Positions 1 to 8,370 are shown, counted from the first letter of the stretch. The stretch: DNA of 34,747 nt from CAYSLC01 sp964431545 (GCA_964431545.1 CAYSLC010000029.1:1-34747), one strand, 5' to 3'. Notes: generated by a model not told the origin, from the sequence alone. Translations and numbers: made by a program.

Positions 1-1593
<1,593 letters not shown>

Positions 1594-1679
1594 TGTTACA
1601 ACTCCTCCAATTCACTTTTATCTTTTGACGTTCGTCTTGACTCGAACTCGTTACCCGCGCTCCCGGCGTCCATCCGGAG

Positions 1680-1967
1680 CTAGCCGATGATCCCCAGGAC
1701 GTCGTCCTCGCGCATGATCAGGTACTCTTCACCCTCGATCTTGACCTCGGTCCCCGAATATTTCCCGAACAGGACCCGATCCCCCTCCTTGACCTCCAGC
1801 GGGATCCGCTTGCCGTCATCCCCCTGCTTGCCGGCGCCCACCGCCATCACCTTTCCCTCCGCCGGTTTCTCCTTGGCGGTGTCCGGGATGATGATGCCTC
1901 CCTTGGTGGTCTTCTCCTCCTCGACGCGCTGTACCAGAATTCGATCGTGCAACGGTTTGAGCTTCAT
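1680..1967 (-). CDS. groES: Co-chaperonin GroES (10 kDa)
   Basis: Heptameric lid of the GroEL chamber. The 95-residue product has the normal family length. It begins MKLKPLHDRILVQR, has the mobile loop around residues 17-33 (EEKTTKGGIIIPDTAKE) and the conserved KEGDRVLFGKYSGTE segment, and ends EDDVLGIIG. The start is fixed by AAGGAG ten bases upstream. It is the first gene of groES-groEL. The 190-bp gap upstream holds the hairpin that follows fmdB and an AT-richer stretch. I found no CIRCE element there, nor a convincing sigma-32 promoter, so heat-shock control cannot be read from the sequence. Confidence 0.98.
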   Translation of the reverse strand: MKLKPLHDRILVQRVEEEKTTKGGIIIPDTAKEKPAEGKVMAVGAGKQGDDGKRIPLEVKEGDRVLFGKYSGTEVKIEGEEYLIMREDDVLGIIG

Positions 1968-2112
1968 GGTGACAAATCTCCTTTTCTAAGCTTGATTTCG
2001 TTATTTACAACCTTACGAAAAAACAGGAAATATTTGACCGGTGGTTCCGCACGCACCGCAATCGCGAAATTCGGAACACCGAAATTCCTTACCTCTATCC
2101 TTTTCCGGTTAT

Positions 2113-2155
2113 CGCGGCCCCGCCCGCTGCCCGGGGGAGTCGGGGCGGGGCCGCG
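2113..2155 (-). terminator. GC-rich hairpin between fmdB and groES
   Basis: A perfect 13-bp inverted repeat (arms 2113-2125 and 2143-2155, 17-nt loop) starts six bases past the fmdB stop codon. Neither strand has a run of U after the stem, so it is not a textbook intrinsic terminator. It may slow polymerase, protect the fmdB 3' end, or mark partial read-through into groES. Confidence 0.55.
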
Positions 2156-2160
2156 TTGAT

Positions 2161-2460
2161 CTAGGGTGTACCTTCGGTGGTCGGTTTGGATGCCCCGATA
2201 TCGGCCTTCTCCGTCTTCCCGGAGGTGGAATCCGACGAGCCGTCCGACTTGTTGTCCGAGGATGCGGCTGGGTTTCGGGATTTGGCGGCGTAATCGGTGA
2301 CGTACCATCCCGAACCTTTGAGGTGGAAGCTGCTCTGGGAAACCAGCTTGTGAAGGGTCCCGGAGCATGTCTTGCATTGAGTCAGAGGCGGGTCGGAAAA
2401 TCTCTGTATGGCTTCTTCAATCTTTCCGCACTGGGTGCACTCATACTCGTAGATCGGCAT
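2161..2460 (-). CDS. FmdB-family zinc-ribbon regulatory protein
   Basis: Small FmdB/CxxC_CxxC_SSSS family protein of 99 residues; its exact role is unknown, but it is often annotated as a regulator. It begins MPIYEYECTQCGK and carries the second knuckle CKTC near residue 29, forming a single zinc ribbon. The GSGWYVTDY motif follows, then a low-complexity Ser/Lys/Thr/Asp tail. A longer reading frame extends upstream, but this start is chosen because the family begins exactly at MPIYEY and GGGAGG lies upstream of it. The gene is the nearest neighbour of groES and is preceded by two promoter-like elements. Such FmdB genes next to groESL are familiar in Desulfobacterota. Confidence 0.9.
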   Translation of the reverse strand: MPIYEYECTQCGKIEEAIQRFSDPPLTQCKTCSGTLHKLVSQSSFHLKGSGWYVTDYAAKSRNPAASSDNKSDGSSDSTSGKTEKADIGASKPTTEGTP

Positions 2461-2498
2461 CGTTTGCACATCCTCCCTGTCGGGCATCATAAAATATA

Positions 2499-2512
2499 TT
2501 GGAATATACCAA
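2499..2512. promoter_or_regulatory. AT-rich dyad in the fmdB leader (possible operator)
   Basis: TTGG-N6-CCAA inverted repeat inside an AT-rich stretch, just downstream of the -10 of the second fmdB promoter. Its position would suit a repressor site or a small RNA hairpin. No matching regulator is recognised. Confidence 0.25.
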
Positions 2513-2516
2513 AAAT

Positions 2517-2545
2517 ATTGTATAAAGTTCGCTTGGTCCGCCCAA
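2517..2545 (-). promoter_or_regulatory. Second fmdB promoter (P2)
   Basis: Sigma-70-like TTGGGC, 17-bp spacer, TACAAT on the reverse strand. The -10 is 5/6 to consensus and the -35 is weak. It lies downstream of P1, so the two would be tandem promoters. Confidence 0.45.
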
Positions 2546-2554
2546 GACATCACA

Positions 2555-2582
2555 AATATAGTGAGTGATCCGGGGTTGTCAA
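2555..2582 (-). promoter_or_regulatory. Main fmdB promoter (P1), perhaps also serving groESL
   Basis: Consensus -35 TTGACA, 16-bp spacer and -10 TATATT (5/6) on the reverse strand. It is one of the best promoter matches in the window. It predicts an 80-90 nt leader before fmdB. Confidence 0.7.
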
Positions 2583-2601
2583 GGCGGGAGGCGGCAAAAA
2601 A

Positions 2602-3174
2602 TTAGACCGGGGGGCGGGACGGCTCCCGGAGGCTCTCCAGGGGGACGCGCCACCGGTCATAGAAGGCGAAGACCTCGTCGATCCCCTCGATGCGGACCGG
2701 CCCCAGGATCGCATGGGTCCGGTCGTGGACCCGGGCCTCCTCGGCCAGTTTCTCCTCGGCGGTGGCGTCGAAGTTCTGGAGGAACTTGGTAAACCTTACG
2801 ATGTGGATCAGTTCGTGGGTGATGATGTACAGGGAAAAGGGGAGCAGCGTCAGGCTCCGGTCTCCTTCGATGGTCGACAGGATGGCGTGGTCCTGGAGGC
2901 AGACCTTATAGAAATCGTAGGTCTGGCTTCCCAGCTGGGTGCCCTTGCGCTTGCCTTCGTACCGGATCACCTGGGCCAGGGGCCCGTGGACGATCTCGTC
3001 CGGGGTCAGGTCGCACAGCGTCCGGATGTCGTACCGGAGCCGAAGCCACTCGTTGGCGGACATTTTGTAATGGTTGGAGACCAGCTCCTCGGCCAGCGTG
3101 ACGGCTTCATTGACCACGGTGATCTGTTGGGGCCGGAAGGTTTCCAGTCTCTCCGTCATTGACTTCGCCGCCAT
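2602..3174 (-). CDS. Conserved protein with HELIH (HExxH) metalloprotease-like motif
   Basis: 190-residue soluble protein that I do not recognise by name. It has no signal peptide and no membrane segment. The key feature is ITHELIHIVRF, with HELIH at residues 120-124, matching the HExxH zinc signature of metallopeptidases. An acidic segment EEKLAEEARVHDRTH (about 140-154) could supply the third zinc ligand (a Glu near 140-146, or His150/His154). The N-terminal half looks helical. The start at 3174 is the longest; an ATG six codons in (MTERL) is an alternative. It is divergent from the bS22-like gene and lies upstream of fmdB-groESL, so a protein quality-control role is possible, but that is inference. 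Real peptidase activity is unproven. Confidence 0.75.
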   Translation of the reverse strand: MAAKSMTERLETFRPQQITVVNEAVTLAEELVSNHYKMSANEWLRLRYDIRTLCDLTPDEIVHGPLAQVIRYEGKRKGTQLGSQTYDFYKVCLQDHAILSTIEGDRSLTLLPFSLYIITHELIHIVRFTKFLQNFDATAEEKLAEEARVHDRTHAILGPVRIEGIDEVFAFYDRWRVPLESLREPSRPPV

Positions 3175-3194
3175 GGGACCCTATACTACTGTGC

Positions 3195-3223
3195 TTGTAA
3201 AATGAAAAATCTTCAGGTACCCT
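3195..3223 (+). promoter_or_regulatory. Possible promoter of the bS22-like gene
   Basis: TTGTAA, 17-bp spacer, TACCCT in the 96-bp gap between divergent genes. The -10 is only 3/6, so support rests mainly on spacing and position. It would give a leader of about 40 nt. Confidence 0.35.
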
Positions 3224-3270
3224 CGGCGTAATTTTCGGGGTATCCAATCCATGGTAAAGGGGGTGATTTC

Positions 3271-3369
3271 TTGGGAAGCGTCATCAAGAAGCGGAGAAAG
3301 AAGATGAGACGGCATAAGCACCGCAAGCTGCTGGCCCGTACCCGGCATCAGCGAAGAAAGGGTAGATAA
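3271..3369 (+). CDS. Small ribosomal protein bS22-like (AURKAIP1/COX24 domain), 32 aa
   Basis: Very short, extremely basic protein with a TTG start. It reads GSVIKKRRKKM...HKHRKLLARTRHQRRKGR. This is the AURKAIP1/COX24 (mS38-related) pattern, and it closely resembles the roughly 33-residue mycobacterial 30S protein bS22, which shares the MGSVIKKRRK start and the KHRKLL-x-RTR core. A strong AAAGGGGGTGA ribosome binding site lies six bases before TTG, and the frame ends with TAA before a good terminator. Of 32 residues, about 18 are Lys, Arg or His, as expected of an rRNA-binding peptide. It is likely a late-assembling small-subunit protein. It is too short for most gene callers. The family match comes from memory of the motif, not from a search. 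Confidence 0.88.
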   Translation: MGSVIKKRRKKMRRHKHRKLLARTRHQRRKGR

Positions 3370-3391
3370 TGATACCTTTTGCTTCCTCCTA

Positions 3392-3451
3392 AAACAGAAA
3401 AAGCACCCATATGTGAGGAGTTCCGACCGCACACCGGTGCTTTTTCTGTTT
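3392..3451. terminator. Bidirectional terminator between bS22-like gene and hflC
   Basis: Perfect 16-bp inverted repeat (arms 3392-3407 and 3436-3451, 28-nt loop) between two convergent genes. On the plus strand an inner GCAC/GTGC stem is followed at once by five T. The A/T-rich outer arms give U-rich 3' arms in both directions. Confidence 0.8.
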
Positions 3452-3474
3452 CCATTTCCCGCCGTTCCCCCCTC

Positions 3475-4452
3475 TCAGGGGGTCCCGGACTCCAGTTCAT
3501 ATCCCTTGAAGTATTTGAGAAACTCCGAGTCGGTGGAGAGGATCAACGAGCTGTCCCCGCCCAGGGATTCATTGTAGATCTCCAGCGTCCGGGTGAAGGA
3601 GAAGAATTCCGGATCGACCCCGTACGCTTCCGCGTAGATGCGGATCGCCTCGGCGTCCGCCTTCCCCTTGATCTCCTGGGCCGTCTGGTACGCCTCCGAG
3701 GTGATCTGCTTGAGATCCCGGTCCTTATCGCCGATGATCTTGCTCGCCTCGCCCTTGCCCTCGGACCGGAACTTCTCCGCGATCTGCTTCCGCTCGGCGA
3801 TCATCCGGGCGTAGACGGAATCCCGCACCTCCTCCACGTAGTTGAGCCGTTTGATTTTCACGTCCACCAGGGCGATGCCGAACTTGTCGAGCTTGGGCTG
3901 CGCCTGTTTCAGGATGCCCTGGGTGATCTTCTCCCGGCCGGTGGTGACGTCGAAGGTGGTCTTCTGTTTATCCTCCTTGATGTCCTCCAGCTTGATGTCC
4001 TCCAGGCCCACCTCCTCGGTATCCAGCTCCCGGTTGCTCTTGCGCACCGTCTCGATGAGGCGGTAGGAGGTGATGAAGTTCCGGACGGCCGGATCGATGA
4101 TGTCGTCGAGCCGGCCGATGGCGCTGAACCGGCTGCCCACGGACTGGAAGAACTTGATGGGGTCGGTGATCTTCCACCGGGCGAAGGCGTCCACGTAGAT
4201 GTAGGTCTTGTCCAGGGTGGGGATCTGCCCGGGGTCGCCGTCCCATTCCTGGAGGTTCTTGGGAAAATAGCTCGCCTTCTGGATGAAGGGGATCTTGAAG
4301 TAGAGCCCCGGCTCCACATTGGGGGTCCCCACGACCTTTCCGAACTGGGTGACCACCACCTGTTCGGTCTCATCCACCGTATAGGCGCTCAGGTAGGCGA
4401 CGCCGCCGATGACGGCCAGCACGATCAATATGACGATTGCCCTTGGATTCAT
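3475..4452 (-). CDS. hflC: HflC, SPFH-domain membrane protease modulator
   Basis: Partner of HflK; in Escherichia coli the HflKC complex caps and modulates the FtsH protease at the inner membrane. The 325-residue product has one N-terminal membrane anchor (about residues 5-23), followed by VDETEQVVVTQFGKVVG, which opens the SPFH/band-7 domain. The core RDSVYARMIAERKQIAEKFRSEGKGEA and an Ala/Glu-rich helical segment with YAEAYGVDPEFF are typical of HflC. Length is normal. Its start overlaps the hflK stop by four bases (ATGA), so translation is coupled. The gene ends at a strong terminator. Confidence 0.96.
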   Translation of the reverse strand: MNPRAIVILIVLAVIGGVAYLSAYTVDETEQVVVTQFGKVVGTPNVEPGLYFKIPFIQKASYFPKNLQEWDGDPGQIPTLDKTYIYVDAFARWKITDPIKFFQSVGSRFSAIGRLDDIIDPAVRNFITSYRLIETVRKSNRELDTEEVGLEDIKLEDIKEDKQKTTFDVTTGREKITQGILKQAQPKLDKFGIALVDVKIKRLNYVEEVRDSVYARMIAERKQIAEKFRSEGKGEASKIIGDKDRDLKQITSEAYQTAQEIKGKADAEAIRIYAEAYGVDPEFFSFTRTLEIYNESLGGDSSLILSTDSEFLKYFKGYELESGTP

Positions 4453-5483
4453 TTGGTGATACCGCCTCCATTTCCGAGATTGAGCAGAGGAAGGAGATTG
4501 TTCTGCTCGGAATCGATGATGTATTTGGGGCCGAGTTTCGGCATCAGATCCTTGAGCATCTCCAGATAGAGACGCCGCTTGGTGACATCCTCGGCCTTGA
4601 TGTATTCCTCATAGACGGCGCTGAACCGGGAGGCATCCCCCTCGGCCCGGTTGACCCGGTCGAGGGCGTACCCCTCCGCCGCCTTGATGGTGCGGTCGGC
4701 CTCTCCCCTTGCCGCGGGGATGGCCGTATTGTACGCCTCCTTGGCCTGGTAGATCAGCTTCTCCCGGTCCTGGGTGGCCTGGTTGACCTCGTTGAAGGAG
4801 GGCTGCACCGGCCCCGGGACGTTGGTCCGCTTCATCTCGATGGTCACCACGTTGACACCGGTCTCGGCCTGGTCCAGCTCCGCCTGGAGGACGTCCTGGG
4901 CCTCCCTTGCGATCTCGTCCCGCTTGCTGATCACTTCGTTGATGCTCCGGTCCCCCACCACCAGGCGCATGGCCGCCTCGGACATGTCCCGCAACAGCTG
5001 GGTGACGTCCGCAACCTTGAAAAGATAGTTGTAGGGATCCTTGATCCGGTACTGGACGATCCAGGGCACCACCGCGACGTTGAGGTCGCCCGTGAGCATC
5101 AGGGCCACGTTGTTGTCCTCGGCCTCCTCCAGCATGCGAGTTCTGCCGTCCCCCCGCATGGACCGGAAGCCGAACTCCTCCTTGTAGACCCGGCGGACCT
5201 TGACCTTGGTCACCTTCTCGATCCCCACGGGCAGTTTGAAATTGAGGCCGGGGTCGGTCTGCCGGACATATTTTCCGAACCGCTGCACCACGCCGACCTC
5301 GTCCAGGTCCACGGTATAGAACATGGTGGACCCCAGCCAGAGCAGAATCACCAGGAGGATCAACAGGGCGCCGCCGCCCGGAACCTTGAAGTTGTTCAGC
5401 TTCTTGATCCACTCCTCCATCTGGGGCGGGATGTCCCCCCGCTTCTTCTGCTGTTCCTTCAGTTTCTCCCAATCCCAACTCAT
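4449..5483 (-). CDS. hflK: HflK, SPFH-domain membrane protease modulator
   Basis: First gene of the hflKC operon; the product forms the membrane complex with HflC that controls FtsH access. It has 344 residues: a short cytoplasmic head (MSWDWEKLKEQQKKRG), one membrane segment around residues 38-57, then VDLDEVGVVQRFGKYVRQTDPGLNFKLP, the HflK form of the SPFH domain. The segment AEGDASRFSAVYEEYIKAEDVTKRRLYLE is the conserved C-terminal helix. The head is shorter and less Gly-rich than in E. coli HflK. AGGA lies nine bases before the ATG. A TTGACT/TAAGAA promoter stands about 55 bp upstream. Confidence 0.96.
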   Translation of the reverse strand: MSWDWEKLKEQQKKRGDIPPQMEEWIKKLNNFKVPGGGALLILLVILLWLGSTMFYTVDLDEVGVVQRFGKYVRQTDPGLNFKLPVGIEKVTKVKVRRVYKEEFGFRSMRGDGRTRMLEEAEDNNVALMLTGDLNVAVVPWIVQYRIKDPYNYLFKVADVTQLLRDMSEAAMRLVVGDRSINEVISKRDEIAREAQDVLQAELDQAETGVNVVTIEMKRTNVPGPVQPSFNEVNQATQDREKLIYQAKEAYNTAIPAARGEADRTIKAAEGYALDRVNRAEGDASRFSAVYEEYIKAEDVTKRRLYLEMLKDLMPKLGPKYIIDSEQNNLLPLLNLGNGGGITK

Positions 5484-5535
5484 GGTTCATTTCCTGTTCG
5501 AATGGTAATGATTAGGTACAGTGCCAGTTTCCCTT

Positions 5536-5564
5536 TTCTTAAGGGAGGGGAGAGGCCAAGTCAA
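5536..5564 (-). promoter_or_regulatory. hflKC promoter
   Basis: TTGACT, 17-bp spacer, TAAGAA on the reverse strand, upstream of hflK. The -35 is 5/6 and the -10 is 3/6 to sigma-70 consensus. Confidence 0.5.
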
Positions 5565-5596
5565 GGAAAATCGAGGTGTTCGCCCTCGCCCCGGTA

Positions 5597-5625
5597 TTGA
5601 CACGGAAGGACTTCAGGGGTACCTT
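5597..5625 (+). promoter_or_regulatory. Promoter of the dciA-like gene
   Basis: Perfect TTGACA, 17-bp spacer, TACCTT. The -10 ends only nine bases before the chosen ATG, so the mRNA would be almost leaderless if both calls are right. This fits the lack of a clear ribosome binding site there. Confidence 0.45.
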
Positions 5626-5634
5626 CCTCCCACG

Positions 5635-5958
5635 ATGACGGACGGAAAACGCCCCAAAAAGCCCCATGATTTCACCCCCATCGGCACGATCCTCAAGGGG
5701 GCGCTCGGGAAGTACCGGCGCCGGGACGCCGAAATGACCCGGGTCTGGGACCTCTGGGACGCCTCGGTTGACGGAATGATCGCCGAGAACGCCAGACCGG
5801 CCGCCTTCAAGGGGGATCTTCTCCTGATCCACGTGGAGAGCGCCACCTGGATCCAGGACCTCCAGTTCATCAAAGAGGACCTGATCCGGACCCTCAACCA
5901 AGCCTTGGGCAAGCCCCTCATCCGGGACATCAAATTCAAGGTCGGCCCGCTTATCTGA
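5635..5958 (+). CDS. DUF721 / DciA-like protein (possible replicative helicase loader)
   Basis: 107-residue protein of the DUF721 family, whose better-known member DciA helps load the replicative helicase DnaB in bacteria lacking DnaC. The family pattern is visible: an N-terminal helix (TPIGTILKGALGKY), then VWDLWDASVDGMIAENARPAAF, then LLIHVESATWIQDLQFIKEDLIRTLNQALG, ending in the strand IRDIKFKVG. In-frame sequence upstream is open to 5521, but that part is low complexity, so the ATG at 5635 was taken. No good Shine-Dalgarno site is seen. The stop codon lies inside the first copy of a 14-bp tandem repeat. Whether it truly loads helicase is inferred from the family only. Confidence 0.8.
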   Translation: MTDGKRPKKPHDFTPIGTILKGALGKYRRRDAEMTRVWDLWDASVDGMIAENARPAAFKGDLLLIHVESATWIQDLQFIKEDLIRTLNQALGKPLIRDIKFKVGPLI

Positions 5959-5980
5959 ACCATAGACGCTTATCTGAACC
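5948..5980 (+). repeat. 14-bp direct repeat spanning the dciA stop codon
   Basis: CGCTTATCTGAACC occurs at 5948-5961 and again at 5967-5980, a 19-bp period. The dciA TGA lies in the first copy. The second copy is the left side of a hairpin just before the next gene. Confidence 0.85.
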
Positions 5981-5989
5981 TTAGATAAG
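5969..5989 (+). promoter_or_regulatory. Hairpin at the ribosome binding site of the methyltransferase gene
   Basis: CTTATCT (5969-5975) pairs with AGATAAG (5983-5989), loop 7 nt. The right arm runs into AAGGA, the only Shine-Dalgarno-like sequence before the ATG at 6005, so folding could hide it. The first repeat copy (5950-5956) could pair with the same arm. The structure is visible; regulation is inference. Confidence 0.45.
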
Positions 5990-6004
5990 GACCAACAACG
6001 TGCC

Positions 6005-6781
6005 ATGGAGACCGAAACCGCCACCGTGACCACGGACACCTTCTTCAACGGCCGGATCCGGGTCCGCCAACGCGGGACCGGGTACCGGTTCTCCATCGAC
6101 GCCGCCCTCCTCGCCCTCCACGCGGAACCCGGCAAAGGGGAGCGGGTCCTCGACATCGGCACCGGCTGCGGCATCATCCCGCTGCTTCTGGCCCACCGGC
6201 ACCCGGAGGCGGGGACCATCACCGGCGTGGAGGTGCAGCCGGCCCTGGCCGCCCTGGCCGGGCGGAACGTCCGGGAAAACGGCATGGAGAACCGGATTCG
6301 GATCGTGTGCCAGGACGCCGCCACCCTCTCGGGAAGATCCCTGGGCGCGCCCTTCGACCTGGCGGTGACCAACCCCCCCTACCGTAAGGCCGATTCCGGA
6401 AGAATCAACCCCGACACCGAAAGGGCCGTGGCCCGCCATGAACTGCGAATCGACCTTCCCATCCTGCTGGACGCGGTCCGGCGCATGGTGAGGACCGGCG
6501 GGCGGGTCGCGGTGATCTACGCGGCCGAGCGGACCGCGGAACTCCTGTGCGGCATGCGGGAGCGGAACCTCGAGCCCAAGATCCTCCGCCCCATTCTTTC
6601 CACCGCGCGGGCGGACGCCAAACTGGTCCTCGTGGAAGGGAGGAAAGCCGCCCGGCCGGGGCTGCGGATCACGGCCCCGTTCGTGGTCTACCGGGACGAC
6701 GGGCGCTACACGGATCAGGCGCGGCGGGCCCTGGGGGAATGTGAAAGGGACGGCGGCGGTCCCAACGCTTTGAGGACCTGA
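6005..6781 (+). CDS. SAM-dependent methyltransferase, TrmN6-like (tRNA1(Val) A37-N6 type)
   Basis: Class I methyltransferase of 258 residues. It begins TDTFFNGRIRVRQRGTGYRFSIDAALLA, the typical N-terminus of the TrmN6/YfiC group, where the segment FSIDA/LL is conserved. The SAM-binding motif I is VLDIGTGCG (48-56), and NPPY (123-126) is the catalytic motif of amino-group (N6-adenine) methyltransferases. NPPY plus this N-terminus favour modification of A37 in tRNA1(Val), though related enzymes act on other substrates. The gene follows the dciA-like gene by 46 bp and is probably co-transcribed. Its last 67 bp overlap the end of the opposing DUF1015 gene. Confidence 0.82.
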   Translation: METETATVTTDTFFNGRIRVRQRGTGYRFSIDAALLALHAEPGKGERVLDIGTGCGIIPLLLAHRHPEAGTITGVEVQPALAALAGRNVRENGMENRIRIVCQDAATLSGRSLGAPFDLAVTNPPYRKADSGRINPDTERAVARHELRIDLPILLDAVRRMVRTGGRVAVIYAAERTAELLCGMRERNLEPKILRPILSTARADAKLVLVEGRKAARPGLRITAPFVVYRDDGRYTDQARRALGECERDGGGPNALRT

Positions 6782-8085
6782 CCGGTGACGACCTTGGGAT
6801 AGAAGTAGGTCGATTTTCTGGGCATGATCAGCCCGTTTTCGGCGATCTCCCGGACCTGTTCCATGCGGGTGGGGTTGAGCAGAAAGGCCATGTCGCAGCC
6901 ACCGGAGAGGACCCGCTCCACCGCCGCCTCGGCGCGGCTGGTGTAGGTGATCCATCGGTTGTCGTCGAGCCGCTCCTGTTCGACGGAGAGCAGGTCCGAC
7001 AGGACCAGCTGGGTGAGAACGGTGACATCGAGGGACCGCAGGGGGGGCGGCAGCCGTCGGGCATACCGCTCCTCCATGACCCCCGGCTTCAGGGAGATCA
7101 CCCAGAACTCGGGCCGATCCTTTATAAAGACGCCGATGGCATGGTCCCGGTCCCGGGCCTGGTCGAGCATCCGCGTGCAGGTCCGGGCCGCCGCCGGGGC
7201 GCCGTTTCCGTTCAGGGAGACGGCGGTGATGTCGAAGAAGGGCGCCGCCCCGTCCAGAAGCGCCCGCCGTCGTTGGTCCGGCACGCTTTCGAGCATCCGG
7301 TGGGCCGGGAGGATAACCAGACCGGGATCCTGCATGGCGCACAGGTACATCATCACGTGGTTGGCGGGATGGTCCGCCGTAAAGTTCGGCGTCCGGTCCG
7401 CGACCCAGTCCCGGTAGGCGAGGGCGGTCTCGTATCGGTGGTGTCCGTCGGCGATGTAGATCTTCCGGTCCGCCATCGCCCGGCGGGTCACCTGGTGGAG
7501 GTCGGGATCGGTCAGGGGCCACAGGAGGTGGCGGTGGCCGTCCGCGTCCGTGAATTCGGCCGAAGGCGCCACCCCGTGGACGGATCGGCGGAGCCGGTCC
7601 ATGAGCCCTTCGGCGTCCGGGAAGGTGGAAAAAATGGGGCTGAAGTTGGCGTGGCACTGCTTCATCAGGTCGAGCCGCTCCGATTTGACCTTGGAGAAGG
7701 TCCGCTCGTGGGGGAGGATGATCCCCCGGTGGAAGGGCTCCAGCCGGACCGAGGCGATGAGGCCGTACCGCCGGACCACCGTCCCGCCCATGGGAAAATC
7801 GACCCGGGTCAGGTAGAGGGCCGGGGCCGGGTCCCGGACCAGGACCCCCGTGTCGAGCCAGTCGCGGAAACACCGGGCGGCCCGGGTATGGGGATTCTCC
7901 TCCGGCGTATCGCCTTCGGCGGATCTGTTGAGGATCAGCCGGATGACGTTCCGGGGATGGCGCTCATGAAAGGCTTCCTGTTCCGCTTCCGAGATGACGT
8001 CGTAGGGGGGCGTGGTCACCTCGGCGAGGTCGGCGATTCTGGAGGGGTTGTACCGGATCCCCCGAAAGGGGGCGACGTGGGCCAT
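6715..8085 (-). CDS. DUF1015 family protein
   Basis: 456-residue member of DUF1015, a widespread family without an agreed function. Recognised by the start MAHVAPFRGIRYNP, the TTPPYDVIS segment, PHERTFSKVKSERLDLMK, the conserved YIADGHHRYETAL motif and the end STYFYPKVVTG. The frame is open far upstream through the tRNA region, but AAAAGGAG precedes the ATG at 8085 and the family begins there, so that start was used. About 20 residues follow the usual family end (QVLKALGPPPSLSHSPRARRA) and overlap the methyltransferase gene. The His/Asp/Tyr motif hints at an enzyme, but no reaction can be assigned. Confidence 0.9.
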   Translation of the reverse strand: MAHVAPFRGIRYNPSRIADLAEVTTPPYDVISEAEQEAFHERHPRNVIRLILNRSAEGDTPEENPHTRAARCFRDWLDTGVLVRDPAPALYLTRVDFPMGGTVVRRYGLIASVRLEPFHRGIILPHERTFSKVKSERLDLMKQCHANFSPIFSTFPDAEGLMDRLRRSVHGVAPSAEFTDADGHRHLLWPLTDPDLHQVTRRAMADRKIYIADGHHRYETALAYRDWVADRTPNFTADHPANHVMMYLCAMQDPGLVILPAHRMLESVPDQRRRALLDGAAPFFDITAVSLNGNGAPAAARTCTRMLDQARDRDHAIGVFIKDRPEFWVISLKPGVMEERYARRLPPPLRSLDVTVLTQLVLSDLLSVEQERLDDNRWITYTSRAEAAVERVLSGGCDMAFLLNPTRMEQVREIAENGLIMPRKSTYFYPKVVTGQVLKALGPPPSLSHSPRARRA

Positions 8086-8121
8086 GATCGGACTCCTTTT
8101 GCCTCGATTCATAAAAGACGA

Positions 8122-8150
8122 AGCATAGAAAATTGGATCCCGCTTGGCAA
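8122..8150 (-). promoter_or_regulatory. Promoter of the DUF1015 gene
   Basis: TTGCCA, 17-bp spacer, TATGCT on the reverse strand (5/6 and 4/6), 37 bp before the ATG at 8085. Confidence 0.6.
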
Positions 8151-8226
8151 GGACATTTTCCGGGATTTCCGAAGGTCCGGAGGGGTACGGGGATGAAAAA
8201 TTTTTTCCCAAAGGCCCCGGAAGCCA

Positions 8227-8255
8227 TTGACAAGCCGGCGCAAAGAAGGTAGTGT
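8227..8255 (+). promoter_or_regulatory. Promoter of the serine tRNA genes
   Basis: Perfect TTGACA, 17-bp spacer, TAGTGT (3/6), ending 22 bp before the tRNA-Ser(CGA) 5' end. It may also drive the second tRNA and dnaX. Confidence 0.55.
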
Positions 8256-8277
8256 ACAGGCTTACGATATGGGGTTT

Positions 8278-8370
8278 GGAGAGGTGGCCGAGCGGCTGAA
8301 GGCCCCGCTCTCGAAAAGCGGTATCCTGTGAATAACGGGATCGTGGGTTCGAATCCCACCCTCTCCGCCA
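8278..8370 (+). tRNA. tRNA-Ser(CGA)
   Basis: Full cloverleaf with CCA encoded. The 7-bp acceptor stem is GGAGAGG/CCTCTCC. The anticodon stem CCGCT/AGCGG encloses loop CTCGAAA, so the anticodon is CGA (8312-8314), reading UCG. The T arm is GTGGG-TTCGAAT-CCCAC. The long variable arm (7-bp stem) is expected of a class II serine tRNA. Confidence 0.97.

Noticed and set aside
1968..2160. CIRCE operator before groES
   Set aside because: Both half-sites were searched by eye and are absent.
5981..7873. 630-codon minus-strand frame over the methyltransferase and DUF1015 genes
   Set aside because: Pro/Gly/Arg-rich, overlaps two real genes, no motif; a shadow frame.
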